NCBI GenBank assembly: GCA_004560375.1
Contig: SFVC01000007.1
Location: 10,394-74,393 of the forward strand
DNA: 64,000 nucleotides
Reading direction: 5' to 3'
From: a bacterium
GTDB lineage: Bacteria; Bacillota; Clostridia; Oscillospirales; Oscillospiraceae
This document shows positions 32,698-41,702 of this stretch, in pieces. How positions within the stretch are numbered: position 1 is the stretch's first letter; each line of letters starts with the position of its first letter. The notes under the pieces were generated by a model, which was not told where the DNA came from, did no database searches, and saw only the letters and a program-made list of their open reading frames with translations. Both the position numbers and the translations under genes were made by a program.

Positions 32698-32867
32698 GTA
32701 GGGGAGGGGGCGATGGTTCCCGGTGGGAACCGTCCATCGCCGACCGAGCCGAAGGCGAGACCCTTGCCCCTCCCGCCGTCCCAAATTTCTGCCACGCATA
32801 GGGGTGCGGTAGAATCACAGACGGCGGTGACCCTACACACGGGAGGGGCAAGCCCCTCCCCTACACA
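32698..32867. repeat. Inverted-repeat element, copy 2, with a nested hairpin insertion
   Basis: The right arm (32840-32867) is identical over 28 bases to copy 1 (9807-9834). The left arm is split: GTAGGGGAGGGG at 32698-32709 and CTTGCCCCTCCCG at 32763-32775, with about 53 bp between. That insertion is itself a hairpin (GCGATGG...CCATCGC). The centre between the arms differs from copy 1. The right arm contains the topA stop codon. Confidence 0.8.
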
Positions 32868-35194
32868 TCCTTCTTTACAGCCTTTCTCGTTGTTGTCTCT
32901 TTGGCAGTCGTGGTCTTTTTCGTGGTGGTTTTCTTGGCGGCCGTCGTCTTTTTTGCCGTGGTTTTCTTGGCCGTGGACGCGGTTTTCTTGGCCGCCGTCT
33001 TTTTCGCGGCGGGCTTCTTTTCCGCGCCCTCGCCCTCGCCAGCGGCGTCGGTTTTCTTCTTGTACCCGCCCCGCTTGTCCTCCGGGGTGAAGTTGGAGCA
33101 CTCCGGATTGATGCAGAAGGGCCGCTTGAACCCCCGGCCGGACAGCTTGAACATGGTCTGCCCGCACACCGGGCAGTTGTCCTTGACGGGCACGTCCCAG
33201 GTCATGAAGTCACACTTTTTCCGCTCGTCCTTGCTGTTCAGGTGCTCGCAGCAGGAATAGGTGTACTGCTTGCCCGACTTCTTGCTCACGCCGGTGCGCT
33301 TCACCAGGCGGCTGCCGCACTTGGGGCACTTCCCGGGCAGCTCCACCACCAGCGGCTTGGTGAAGGTGCACTCCGGCCAGCCGGGGCAGGCCAGGAACCG
33401 CCCAAACCGCCCGGACTTGATCACCATCTGTCGGCCGCACAGGTCGCACACCTCCTCGGACACCTCGTCGGGCACCTTGATGCGCTCGCCGTCCAGCTCG
33501 GTCTCCGCCTTTTTCAGCTCGGCCTCAAAATCGCCGTAGAACTCGGCCATGACCTGCTTCCACTGTACCTCGCCGGTCTCCACCTTGTCCAGGCGGCTCT
33601 CCATCTGGGCGGTGAAGTCGGCGTCCACGATGTCGGGGAATTTGTCCTTCATCAGCCCGGTGACAACCTCGCCCAGCGGCGTGGGGCGCAGGTACTTGCC
33701 CTCCTTCACCACATACTCCCGGCTGGTGATGGTGGAGATGGTGGGGGCGTAGGTGGACGGGCGGCCCACCCCCCGCTCCTCCAGCGCCTTGATGAGGGTG
33801 GCCTCGGTGTACCGGGCGGGGGGCTGGGTGAAGTGCTGGGCGGGGGCGAGGCCGTTGAGGCGCAGCGCCTCCCCCTCCTTCAGATCGGGGAGGGGGGACT
33901 GGGGGGCCTCCTCGTCCTCGTCCCGGCTCTCCTCATATACGGCGGTGAAGCCGGAGAACTTGATGGACGAGTGGCTGGCCCGGAAGCGGTAGCCCGCGGA
34001 CTCCACCTCGATGGACACGCTGTCGTACACCGCCCCCGCCATCTGGCAGGCCAGAAAGCGGCTCCAGATGAGCTTGTAGAGGCGGTACTGCTCGGAGGTG
34101 AGGCTCTTTTTCACATACTCCGGCGTCAGGTTCACATCGGAGGGCCGGATGGCCTCGTGGGCGTCCTGGGCGTTGCCCTTGGCCTTGAAGCGCCGGGTTT
34201 TCTCCGGGTAATACTGCTTGCCGTACCGGGAGAGGATGAAGGTTTTCGCCGCCGCCAGCGCCTCCTCGGACAGGCGCAGGGAGTCGGTACGCATATAGGT
34301 GATGAGGCCCACGGTGCCCACCCCCTCCACGTCCACCCCCTCGTAGAGCTGCTGGGCGATAGACATAGTGCGCCGGGGGGTCATGTTCAGCTTCCGGGAC
34401 GCCTCCTGCTGGAGGGTGGAGGTGATGAAGGGGGGCGCGGGGGCCCGGTTCTTGTCCTGCCGCTTCACGTTCGTCACCATGAAGGGCGCGCCCCGCACCG
34501 CGGCGGTGACGGCCTTCACCTCGTCCTCGCTGGACAGCTCCATCCGCTTGTCTTTCCCGTAGAACTCCGCCTTGAACTGCCCCAAATTGGGGGCGATCCG
34601 GGCCAGATCCGCGGTGAGCGACCAGTATTCCTTGGGCACGAAGGCGCGGATCTCCTCCTCCCGCTCCACGGCCAGCCGGGTGGCCACCGACTGCACCCGC
34701 CCCGCCGACAGCCCCCGGCGGATCTTCTTCCACAGCAGGGGGGACAGCTCGTAGCCCACGATCCGATCCAGCACCCGCCGGGCCTGCTGGGCGTCCACCA
34801 GATCCTGATCGATGTCCCGGGGGTTGGCGATGGACTCCTGCACCACCTTCTGGGTGATCTCATTGAAGGTCACCCGGCAGGTCTTTTCCTTGGGCACCTC
34901 CAGCACGCTTTGCAGGTGCCAGGAGATGGCCTCCCCCTCCCGGTCAGGGTCGGTGGCCAGGTAGACCTTGTCGCTGGCCTTGGCGGCCTTCCGCAGATCC
35001 CGGATCACGTCCGCCTTGTCCTTGATGTTCTGGTACTCCGGCTCGAAGGTGGCCACGTCCACCCCCAGGGTGCTCTTGGGCAGATCCCGTATGTGCCCCA
35101 TGGAGGCCTTGACCTCAAAGCCGGGGCCCAGGTATTTCCCGATGGTTTTCGCCTTGGCGGGCGACTCCACAATCACCAAATTCGTCTTTGCCAT
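32861..35194 (-). CDS. topA: DNA topoisomerase I with a Lys/Ala/Thr-rich C-terminal tail
   Basis: Relaxes negative supercoils. 777 aa from ATG 35194. The TOPRIM domain starts NLVIVESPAKAKTIGKYLG and includes ATDPDREGEAISWHL; the catalytic Tyr is in GLITYMRTDSLRLS. Three C-terminal zinc fingers are visible (CDLCGRQM...CPGWPEC; CPKCGSRLV...C; CPVCGQTM...CINPEC). A tail of about 50 residues is built from KKTA/KKTT repeats, like histone H1 tails. The stop TAG lies in the right arm of the inverted-repeat element, which therefore encodes the extreme 3' end of the gene. Confidence 0.96.
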   Translation of the reverse strand: MAKTNLVIVESPAKAKTIGKYLGPGFEVKASMGHIRDLPKSTLGVDVATFEPEYQNIKDKADVIRDLRKAAKASDKVYLATDPDREGEAISWHLQSVLEVPKEKTCRVTFNEITQKVVQESIANPRDIDQDLVDAQQARRVLDRIVGYELSPLLWKKIRRGLSAGRVQSVATRLAVEREEEIRAFVPKEYWSLTADLARIAPNLGQFKAEFYGKDKRMELSSEDEVKAVTAAVRGAPFMVTNVKRQDKNRAPAPPFITSTLQQEASRKLNMTPRRTMSIAQQLYEGVDVEGVGTVGLITYMRTDSLRLSEEALAAAKTFILSRYGKQYYPEKTRRFKAKGNAQDAHEAIRPSDVNLTPEYVKKSLTSEQYRLYKLIWSRFLACQMAGAVYDSVSIEVESAGYRFRASHSSIKFSGFTAVYEESRDEDEEAPQSPLPDLKEGEALRLNGLAPAQHFTQPPARYTEATLIKALEERGVGRPSTYAPTISTITSREYVVKEGKYLRPTPLGEVVTGLMKDKFPDIVDADFTAQMESRLDKVETGEVQWKQVMAEFYGDFEAELKKAETELDGERIKVPDEVSEEVCDLCGRQMVIKSGRFGRFLACPGWPECTFTKPLVVELPGKCPKCGSRLVKRTGVSKKSGKQYTYSCCEHLNSKDERKKCDFMTWDVPVKDNCPVCGQTMFKLSGRGFKRPFCINPECSNFTPEDKRGGYKKKTDAAGEGEGAEKKPAAKKTAAKKTASTAKKTTAKKTTAAKKTTTKKTTTAKETTTRKAVKKDV

Positions 35195-35203
35195 ATCCAA
35201 ACC

Positions 35204-36448
35204 TTACTCCATTTTCAATTTCACGGCGGCCCGGAACCGCTTGCCGCCCACGCCGATCACCAGCTGATCCACCTCCAGCAGGGTCAGGGCGGACAGCACC
35301 CGCCGGACGGGGATCTGGGTGCGCTCCACCAGATCGTCCGTCCCCAGCGGGCCGTCCTCCAGGGCCAGCAGCACCTCCCGCTGATCGTCGGTCAGCCTAT
35401 CCTTACAGTCGACCCACCGGAGATATTCCACCTTTTCTCCGGCAGGGGCCTCTTTTTTCCGCTCGGTTGGGGCCTTGGAGGCCGCCGGCTCCGCCGGGGG
35501 CTCCTCCGGCTCGGGCAGGCGCTGCTCCGCCGCGTACCGGCTCAGGGGATCCGCCCGCAGGATCTTGCCCGGGAACCGCTGTTCAAATTCACACAAAACG
35601 TCGTCCGCGCTGAGGATCAGCTTGGCGCAGCTCAGCTGGATCAGCCGGTTGGTGCCTTCGCTCATGGGCGCGTCGATGGGGCCGGGGACGGCGAATACCT
35701 CCCGGTTCTGATCCAGGGCGTGGCCCACGGTCAGCAGGGTGCCGCCGGCCCGGGCGCTCTCCACGGCGATGACGCCCACCGACAGGCCGCTGAGGATCCG
35801 GTTGCGGACGGGGAAATGGCTGCCCCGGTGCTCCGTCCCCGGCGGGTACTCGGAGAACAGCGCCCCCACCGCCGCCACGTCCTCATACAGCTCCCGGTGG
35901 AACCAGGGGTAGATCCGATCCAGCCCGCCGGCGATGACGGACACCACCGGCCCGCCCGTCTTCAGCGCGCCCCGCACCGCGGCGGCGTCGATGCCCTCCG
36001 CCATGCCGGACACGATGAGCGCGCCCCGGCGGCTCAGCTCCCCGGACAGCCGGGAGGCCGCGTCAATGCCGTAGGGGGTGGCCTTCCGGGCGCCCACCAT
36101 GGCGATGGCCACCTCCTCGTCAAAGGCGAACTGCTTTCCCTTCCAGTACAGCACCAGGGGCGGCTGGGCGATGGCCTTCAGCCGCTCCGGGTAGGTGGCG
36201 TCCTGGAGGGTGAGCAGGCGGATGCCCAGCCGGTCGCAGTCCCCCAGGATCCGATCCGCCCCGTCCAGCGACTTGTTCATCAGGGAGCGGACAGCCTCCC
36301 CGCTCAGCCCGCCCAGGGTCTCAAAGGCCTCCCGGTCGGCGGCGTGTATCTGCTCCGGGCTGCCGAACCGCTCCAGCAGCCGCACGGTGGCCTGTCCCCG
36401 GATCCCCCGGCGCCGGGTGAGCCAGATCCAATGCTTCAGGTTTGACAT
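35204..36448 (-). CDS. dprA: DNA-processing protein DprA (RecA loader)
   Basis: Loads RecA on single-stranded DNA in transformation. 414 aa: N-terminal SAM-like helical region, a Rossmann core with VGARKATPYG, SGMAEGIDAAA, and HFPVRNRILSGLS...VESARAGGTLLTVGHALDQNREVFAVPG. A Pro/Glu-rich linker (about residues 328-355) precedes a winged-helix DML1-like domain (LTDDQREVLLALEDGPLGTDDLVE). dprA-topA adjacency is classical in Firmicutes. It is followed nine bases later by topA. Confidence 0.95.
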   Translation of the reverse strand: MSNLKHWIWLTRRRGIRGQATVRLLERFGSPEQIHAADREAFETLGGLSGEAVRSLMNKSLDGADRILGDCDRLGIRLLTLQDATYPERLKAIAQPPLVLYWKGKQFAFDEEVAIAMVGARKATPYGIDAASRLSGELSRRGALIVSGMAEGIDAAAVRGALKTGGPVVSVIAGGLDRIYPWFHRELYEDVAAVGALFSEYPPGTEHRGSHFPVRNRILSGLSVGVIAVESARAGGTLLTVGHALDQNREVFAVPGPIDAPMSEGTNRLIQLSCAKLILSADDVLCEFEQRFPGKILRADPLSRYAAEQRLPEPEEPPAEPAASKAPTERKKEAPAGEKVEYLRWVDCKDRLTDDQREVLLALEDGPLGTDDLVERTQIPVRRVLSALTLLEVDQLVIGVGGKRFRAAVKLKME

Positions 36449-36475
36449 GGCGTCCTTCCTCTCCCTGTTTTCTCC

Positions 36476-37243
36476 TCAATCGTCCCGGGCCATCTCCCAC
36501 AGCGCCACCGACGCCGCCACCGCGGCGTTCAGCGACTCGCACCTGGGAGACATGGGGATTTTGATGGTCTTTTCGCACAGCGCCAGGGCGGCGTCCGACA
36601 CCCCCCGGCCCTCGCTGCCGACGATCACCGCCGCCCGCCCCAGGGGCACCCGGCGCACGTCCTCCGTGTCCTCCCGCAGGGCGGCGGCGTACAGCGGGAT
36701 TCCCGCCCGGGCCAGCCCCTCCGCCGCCCGCTCCAGCGGGCACTCGTACGCCGGCAGGCGGAACACCGCCCCCATGGTGGCCCGCACCGTCTTGGGGTTC
36801 CAGGGGTCGGCGCAGCCATTGCACAGGATCAGCCCGTCCGCCCCGAAGGCGTCGGCGGTGCGCCAGACCGTGCCCACGTTGCCGGGATCCTGCACCCCGT
36901 CCAGCACCAGCCACCGCCGCCCCTTCAGCTCCTCCGGCAGAGCCAGGGGCCTCCCCCGGCACACAAACACGATCCCCTGGGGGCTCTCGGTGTCGGCGAT
37001 GGAGGCCAGCAGGCTGTCCGCCACCTCCACCGTCCGCACCCCGGGGGGCAGCTCCGGCAGGGGCACGCCGGGGGCGGCGATCACCGCCTCCAGCTCCGCC
37101 CCCCAGCGCAGGGCCTCCCCCAGCAGCTTGGGGCCCTCGGCGGCGAAGGCCCCCTCCTCCCGGCGGAAGGAGCGGCGGCTGTTCAGCTTCCGCACCCGGG
37201 CCAGCAGAGGGTTGGCCCGGCTGGTGATCACGTCCCGCTCCAA
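36476..37243 (-). CDS. SpoU/TrmH-family RNA 2'-O-methyltransferase
   Basis: A 255-aa SPOUT methyltransferase. The N-terminal substrate-binding domain (VITSRANPLLARVRKLNSRR, GAFAAEGPKLLGEAL) is followed by the knotted SPOUT motifs: LVLDGVQDPGNVGTVWRTADAFGAD, VIVGSEGRGVSD, and IPMSPRCESLNAAVAASVALWEM. Related to 23S rRNA Gm2251-type RlmB/TsnR; the exact rRNA or tRNA target cannot be read. Located between lysS (terminated) and dprA. Confidence 0.93.
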   Translation of the reverse strand: MERDVITSRANPLLARVRKLNSRRSFRREEGAFAAEGPKLLGEALRWGAELEAVIAAPGVPLPELPPGVRTVEVADSLLASIADTESPQGIVFVCRGRPLALPEELKGRRWLVLDGVQDPGNVGTVWRTADAFGADGLILCNGCADPWNPKTVRATMGAVFRLPAYECPLERAAEGLARAGIPLYAAALREDTEDVRRVPLGRAAVIVGSEGRGVSDAALALCEKTIKIPMSPRCESLNAAVAASVALWEMARDD

Positions 37244-37273
37244 GGCCGGCGGCCCCCTTTCAGCTCAATGTGC

Positions 37274-37308
37274 AAAAGCATACCGGCACGGATTGCCGGT
37301 ATGCTTTT
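37274..37308 (-). terminator. Rho-independent terminator after lysS
   Basis: Perfect 15-bp stem AAAAGCATACCGGCA (37274-37288) / TGCCGGTATGCTTTT (37294-37308), loop CGGAT; T's follow on both strands, serving lysS on the minus strand. Confidence 0.88.
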
Positions 37309-37319
37309 GGGACAGGTTC

Positions 37320-38825
37320 TCAATCTAACGGCTTCATGGTGGGGAACAGCAGCACTTCCCGGATGGAGTCGTTGTTGGTCAGCAGCATCACGCAGCGATC
37401 GATGCCGATGCCCATGCCGCCCGTGGGGGGCAGACCGTACTCCAGGGCGGTGATGAAATCCTCGTCCATCATGCCCGCCTCGTCGTCCCCTTTGGCCCGG
37501 AGCTCCACCTGCTTCTGGAACCGCTGGCGCTGATCGATGGGGTCGTTGAGCTCGGAGAAGGCGTTGCACATCTCGCTGCGGCAAATGAACAGCTCGAACC
37601 GCTCGGTGAGCCGGGGATCCTTGGGGGATCGCTTGGACAGCGGGGACACGTCCACCGGGTGCATGGTGATGAAGGTGGGTTGGATGAGCTTTTCCTCCAC
37701 CTTCTGGTCGAAGCACTCATACAGGGCGTTGCCCCAGGTCTTGTCCGCCGTCTCAGGCAGCTCCACGCCGATGGACTTGGCGGCGGCCACCGCCTCCTCG
37801 TCCGAGCTGATGGCCATGAAGTCCAGGCCTGTATGCTGCTTCACCGCCTCGTGCATGGGCAGGCGGGGCCAGCCCGGGGTCAGGTCGATCTGCTCCCCCT
37901 GCCACTCCAACTGATAGGTGCCCAGGATCTTCTGGGCAGCGGAGGACAGCAGATCCTCCATCAGATCCATCATGTCGTTGAAGTCGGCATAGGCCTGGTA
38001 CAGCTCGATGGTGGTGAACTCCGGGTTGTGCCGGTTGTCCATCCCCTCGTTGCGGAAGATGCGGCCGAGCTCATACACCCGCTCCAGCCCGCCCACGATG
38101 AGCCGCTTCAGCGGCAGCTCGGTGGCGATGCGCAGATACATATCAATGTCCAGGGTGTTGTGGTGGGTGATGAAGGGCCGGGCGGTGGCCCCGCCGGAGA
38201 TGGTGTTGAGCACCGGCGTCTCCACCTCCATGTAGCCCCGTGCGTCCATGAAGTCCCGGACGTACTTGATGAACTGGGAGCGGATGACGAAGTTCCGCTT
38301 CACGTCCGGGTTGACGATGAGATCCACATACCGCTGGCGGCAGCGGGTCTCCACGTCGGTGAGGCCGTGGAACTTCTCCGGCAGGGGCAGCAGGGACTTG
38401 GACAGCAGGGTGATGGTCTTGGCCTTGATGGAGATCTCCCCCCGCTTGGTGCGGAACACCTCCCCCTCCACGCCCACGATGTCGCCGATGTCGTACTTCT
38501 TGAAGGCGGCCAGGGCCTCCTCCCCCACGTCGTCGATGCGGACGTAGAGCTGGATCCGGCCAGCGCCGTCCTGGAGGTCGGAGAACACGGCCTTGCCCAT
38601 GCCCCGCTTGCTCATCAGGCGGCCCGCCAGCCGGACGGTCTGGCCTTCCATCGCGTCAAACTGATCCTTCACCTCATCGCTGTGGTGGGTCACGTCGAAC
38701 CGGGTGATCTGGAAGGGATCCTGCCCCCGGCCCTGGAGCTCCGCCAGTTTATCCCGGCGTATGCGAAGCAGCTCGGACAGGGAGGGCTCCTCCTGGACGG
38801 GCTGGTTGTTGGTCTGATCGGCCAT
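37320..38825 (-). CDS. lysS: Lysyl-tRNA synthetase, class II
   Basis: 501 aa. The N-terminal OB-fold anticodon domain (VRLAGRLMSKRGMGKAVFSDLQD) is followed by class II motif 1 (FMDARGYMEVETPVL), motif 2 (ERVYELGRIFRNEGMDNRHNPEFT) and motif 3 (GMGIGIDRCVMLLTN). Length is normal. Downstream of greA with a 32-bp gap, a conserved greA-lysS pair in Firmicutes. Confidence 0.96.
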   Translation of the reverse strand: MADQTNNQPVQEEPSLSELLRIRRDKLAELQGRGQDPFQITRFDVTHHSDEVKDQFDAMEGQTVRLAGRLMSKRGMGKAVFSDLQDGAGRIQLYVRIDDVGEEALAAFKKYDIGDIVGVEGEVFRTKRGEISIKAKTITLLSKSLLPLPEKFHGLTDVETRCRQRYVDLIVNPDVKRNFVIRSQFIKYVRDFMDARGYMEVETPVLNTISGGATARPFITHHNTLDIDMYLRIATELPLKRLIVGGLERVYELGRIFRNEGMDNRHNPEFTTIELYQAYADFNDMMDLMEDLLSSAAQKILGTYQLEWQGEQIDLTPGWPRLPMHEAVKQHTGLDFMAISSDEEAVAAAKSIGVELPETADKTWGNALYECFDQKVEEKLIQPTFITMHPVDVSPLSKRSPKDPRLTERFELFICRSEMCNAFSELNDPIDQRQRFQKQVELRAKGDDEAGMMDEDFITALEYGLPPTGGMGIGIDRCVMLLTNNDSIREVLLFPTMKPLD

Positions 38826-38857
38826 TGGTATTCTCTCCTTTTATCTGCGCGCCACCC

Positions 38858-39331
38858 TCACCGCTGGATGGCGACGACCTCGTATTCGATATTACCCGCG
38901 GGGGCCTCCACCACCGCCACCTCGCCGATGGCCTTGCCCAGCAGGGCCCTGCCGAAGGGGGACTCCTCGGAGATCCGCCCGTTCATGGGATCCGCCTCCT
39001 GGGAGCCCACCACCTGATAGGTCTCCTCTTCGCCGGTGATCACGTCCTTCACGGTGATCCGGCTGCCCATACGCACGGTGTTGGGGTCGGTGGCGTGCTC
39101 CTCGATCACCACGCAGTTGGCCAGGATGTTCTCCAGCTCGGCGATGCGGGAGTAGAGCTTGCCCTGTTCGTTTTTCGCCTCGTCGTACTCGCTGTTCTCC
39201 GACAGATCGCCAAAGGAACGGGCCTCCTTGATCTGATCGGCCACCTCTTTTTCCCGGACGGTTTTCAGGTAGGTCAGCTCGCTTTTCAGTTCCTCCAGGC
39301 GCTCCGCGCTCAGTTTGTACTCTTTGGCCAT
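38858..39331 (-). CDS. greA: Transcription elongation factor GreA
   Basis: Rescues backtracked RNA polymerase by stimulating transcript cleavage. 157 aa; N-terminal coiled coil with the tip acidic motif GDLSENSEYDEAKNEQ, and the C-terminal FKBP-like domain (ITVKDVITGEEETYQVVG, RISEESPFGRALLGK). First gene of greA-lysS. Confidence 0.96.
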   Translation of the reverse strand: MAKEYKLSAERLEELKSELTYLKTVREKEVADQIKEARSFGDLSENSEYDEAKNEQGKLYSRIAELENILANCVVIEEHATDPNTVRMGSRITVKDVITGEEETYQVVGSQEADPMNGRISEESPFGRALLGKAIGEVAVVEAPAGNIEYEVVAIQR

Positions 39332-39435
39332 CTCGGTTCCATCCTTTCTTCCGCCCGTTTTCCCGGCCCGGATCCCCCTTCCGGCGGAAACGGCACGGTG
39401 TTTCTATGGAATTATAGATACTTTGCGGCCTTTTG

Positions 39436-39708
39436 TCAAGGGGTTCCAGCCGCCGTGGCGTCCAAAAGGATCCGCCTGGTCTCGTCGCCGGCGTTTTGCG
39501 CCTGTCCTCCGGAGCCCTGGGGCCGCTCGTCGCTCACCGCGTTCAACGCCATCAGCGCCAGATTGCTTCGCATCAGGTCGAACAAGGAGGCCAGAATGGC
39601 CAGCTCGTCCGCCGTCTTGCCCTGTCCGATCCACACGGACAGGGCCGCGGCCACGGCCACCAGGTTGGCCCCCTGGCCCTGGGGCACGCCGGAATTCCGG
39701 CACGGCAT
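39436..39708 (-). CDS. Small protein, possibly DUF6774-like
   Basis: A 90-aa protein; ATG 39708 follows AAGGGGGTG. The central part (VAVAAALSVWIGQGKTADELAILASLFDLM, read as two shorter helices) resembles the short clostridial DUF6774 family, usually one compact helical pair. The C-terminus is polar and low-complexity. Function unknown. It lies directly downstream of a decayed LytTR regulator, with 15 bp between them. Confidence 0.6.
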   Translation of the reverse strand: MPCRNSGVPQGQGANLVAVAAALSVWIGQGKTADELAILASLFDLMRSNLALMALNAVSDERPQGSGGQAQNAGDETRRILLDATAAGTP

Positions 39709-39723
39709 GACGGATCACCCCCT

Positions 39724-40186
39724 TTACCCCAGTATATGCGATGCCGGAAGGGCGTCGCACAAAAACCGCGGAGTTCTTCCGTGCCAATTGCCGGCGAGGC
39801 GGCGGGAGTTCCCCTCCACGCCGTCCTGCCGGCGCCGTTTGCTGACCGGGATGACCACGCCGTTGCCCAGCCGGGCCTCATAGCGCACCAGTTCGGCCAC
39901 ATGGGCCAGGTTGATCAAAAAGCTGTTGTGGCGCCGGCAAAAGTGCCATGCGGGCAGCTTGGAGGCCAGCTCGGTCAGAGAACCGTTCCAGCCCTCTTTG
40001 CCGTCCTTTAGGTGGAGAAACACCCGGTGCAGAGCGGCCTCCACGGCGTAGATATCCTGATAGGCCAGGGAGAGGTGTTTGCTGCCTGCCTTCAGATACA
40101 GCCTGGCGTCCTGATACCGGCGGCGGTAGTCCTCCCGGATCAGCTCCGCCGGCCTTCAGCCGCGCCAACAGCGGCGAAGCTGTCAA
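39724..40186 (-). pseudogene. Decayed LytTR-family regulator (DNA-binding domain only, frameshifted)
   Basis: Two overlapping minus-strand frames rebuild a LytTR DNA-binding domain: the upstream frame gives LLARLKAGG, and the downstream frame continues ELIREDYRRRYQDARLYL, DIYAVEA, then RRHNSFLINLAHVAELV and NGVVIPVSKRRR, which is the LytTR core. Joining them needs a one-base correction near 40147-40150 (GGCGGAG for GGCGAG). There is no receiver domain upstream, so the gene is both truncated and frameshifted. The C-terminus after SKRRR also lacks similarity. Confidence 0.62.
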
Positions 40187-40496
40187 AACGTGGGATTTCC
40201 AATCAGAGGGATTTTTTACCCATTTAGTCGAAGCGGCTTTTCTCCGGGAGGGCCCTTTTGTATAATGGGCCTGTCAACAAAAGCCCGCCCGGTGGGCAGC
40301 CTCTTGCGTGAAATGGGCTTTTTTTGTGTGAATTGCTTCTTTCCTGGGTTAGGGCCGTGGTATCATAAAGGAGAGACTTTTGACGATATGCCCCGATCCA
40401 TCGAATCCATCGGCGAAAGTCTGTCCGGTGCTGACGCCGCGCCCTTCCGCCGGCCGGGCGGCAGATCCACCGCATAAAATGTCAGGAGGTTTTTGT
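40187..40496. other. Gene-free region upstream of the SLH-protein gene
   Basis: About 310 bp without a convincing gene. It contains a TATAAT box (40261-40266) with no good -35, a terminator-like structure immediately after it (40279-40325), and then GC-rich sequence running to the GTCAGGAGG ribosome site at about 40482. A short terminated leader or a decayed gene end are both possible. Confidence 0.5.
40279..40325 (+). terminator. Terminator-like structure upstream of the SLH-protein gene
   Basis: AAAAGCCC (40279-40286) pairs with GGGCTTTT (40315-40322), followed by TTT; an inner hairpin GCCC/GGGC (40287-40297) stacks inside. It may end a transcript or attenuate the downstream gene. Confidence 0.5.
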
Positions 40497-41639
40497 ATGA
40501 AAAAGCGTATCTTGTCCCTGCTGCTGTGCACGAGTCTGCTGGCGTCCACCCTGAGCGCCACCGCCCTGGCCGCCGACAGCGCCGCTCCGTCCGGCCCCCA
40601 GGGGGAGCCCACCCTCTATCTCAACGGCGAGAAGATGGCGGCCGCCGAGGAGGGGAGCACCCTCACCTTTGAAAACGGCGGCACGGCCACCTTGACCACC
40701 GCGGGTGAGAACGAAACCGGGGGCACGGACTATGCCCTGACCCTGGAAAACGTTCGAGCCACCAAGTCCGTGCATCAGGACATCGGCGGCGAGCTCCGGG
40801 CCGCCGGACTCTACTTCCTGGGCAGCGGCCAGACCTCGGGTACGGAGAAGCGGGACACCCTGTCCATCACCTTGAAGGGTACAAACTTCATCCTCGCCCA
40901 GGGGGAGGCTGACGACGCCTCCGCCACCGCCCTGGTCAGCGTCGGATCCGTCTCCATCTCCGGGGAGGGCTCCCTGAACCTGATTGCCATGCCCGCAGAG
41001 GGGGCTGAGACCTCCTGCAGCGGGACGTTCATCATCGGCGATGTGAGCGTTGGTTCCACAGTATACTGCTCCGTGCAAACGGGCCGGGCCCTCCTTCTGA
41101 GCGGCGACGTCACCTTTGCCGACGGCGCCACCCTGCGTTGGCCCACCGAGCTGACCCTGACGGAATCGGGCATGAAGGTGCTGATGAACGGCGAGGCCGC
41201 CGCCGATATGATGGTGGTAGCCGCCCCCACCGACTCCGTCAACCGCAGCGTGGCGGTGTTCAACCTGTGGCGGGTCAAGGGCTCTCCCGCCCCCGAGGGG
41301 GCGTATCCCTTCACCGATGAGCCCATGGGCGGCTTCATGCGGGACGCCATCCACTGGGCCGGTTCCACCGGCCTGGCCAAGGGCTACGGCGACGGCACAT
41401 TTGGCTGCAACGACCCCATCACCAACGAGCAGTTCGCCGTCCTGTTCTACCGTCTCATCGGCAGCCCCGCCGTGGAGGGCGACTTCCCCTCCGACTACCC
41501 CTATGCCGGCAGCGTCAGCTCCTGGGCCCGGGACGCGATGCTCCGGGCCGTGTCCCAGAGCTGGAAGGTGGATCCCAAGGGCATCCTCACCCACGCTGAG
41601 ATGGATCGCCTGGTGGCGGTTCTGAGCCGGAGAGACTGA
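40497..41639 (+). CDS. Exported SLH-domain protein
   Basis: A 380-aa secreted surface protein. A classical signal peptide (MKKRILSLLLCTSLLASTLS, cleavage near ALAA) is followed by about 240 residues of Ser/Thr/Gly-rich beta-repeat-like sequence I do not recognise. At the C-terminus come one clear SLH repeat (FMRDAIHWAGSTGLAKGYGDGTFGCNDPITNEQFAVL) split here as AIHWAGSTGLAKGYGDGTFG and NDPITNEQFAVLFYRL, and a degenerate second one (SSWARDAMLRAVSQSWKVDP). SLH domains bind pyruvylated cell-wall polymer, which the CsaB fusion at 5661-7901 would make. The start follows CAGGAGG; a terminator follows at 41666. Confidence 0.85.
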   Translation: MKKRILSLLLCTSLLASTLSATALAADSAAPSGPQGEPTLYLNGEKMAAAEEGSTLTFENGGTATLTTAGENETGGTDYALTLENVRATKSVHQDIGGELRAAGLYFLGSGQTSGTEKRDTLSITLKGTNFILAQGEADDASATALVSVGSVSISGEGSLNLIAMPAEGAETSCSGTFIIGDVSVGSTVYCSVQTGRALLLSGDVTFADGATLRWPTELTLTESGMKVLMNGEAAADMMVVAAPTDSVNRSVAVFNLWRVKGSPAPEGAYPFTDEPMGGFMRDAIHWAGSTGLAKGYGDGTFGCNDPITNEQFAVLFYRLIGSPAVEGDFPSDYPYAGSVSSWARDAMLRAVSQSWKVDPKGILTHAEMDRLVAVLSRRD

Positions 41640-41665
41640 CCGGGCAAACGCGGCATCCCGTGATG

Positions 41666-41697
41666 ACAGAGCGGAGGCGTTTCCTCCGCTCTGTTTG
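41666..41697 (+). terminator. Terminator after the SLH-protein gene
   Basis: Perfect 12-bp stem ACAGAGCGGAGG (41666-41677) / CCTCCGCTCTGT (41683-41694), then TTTG. Confidence 0.72.
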
Positions 41698-41702
41698 CGA
41701 TA

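Noticed and set aside
33242..36445. A 1067-codon open frame on the plus strand opposite topA and dprA
   Set aside because: It is antisense to two complete, well-conserved genes, has low-complexity His/Gly/Leu/Val-rich sequence, and no ribosome site. Such frames are a by-product of GC-rich codon use.
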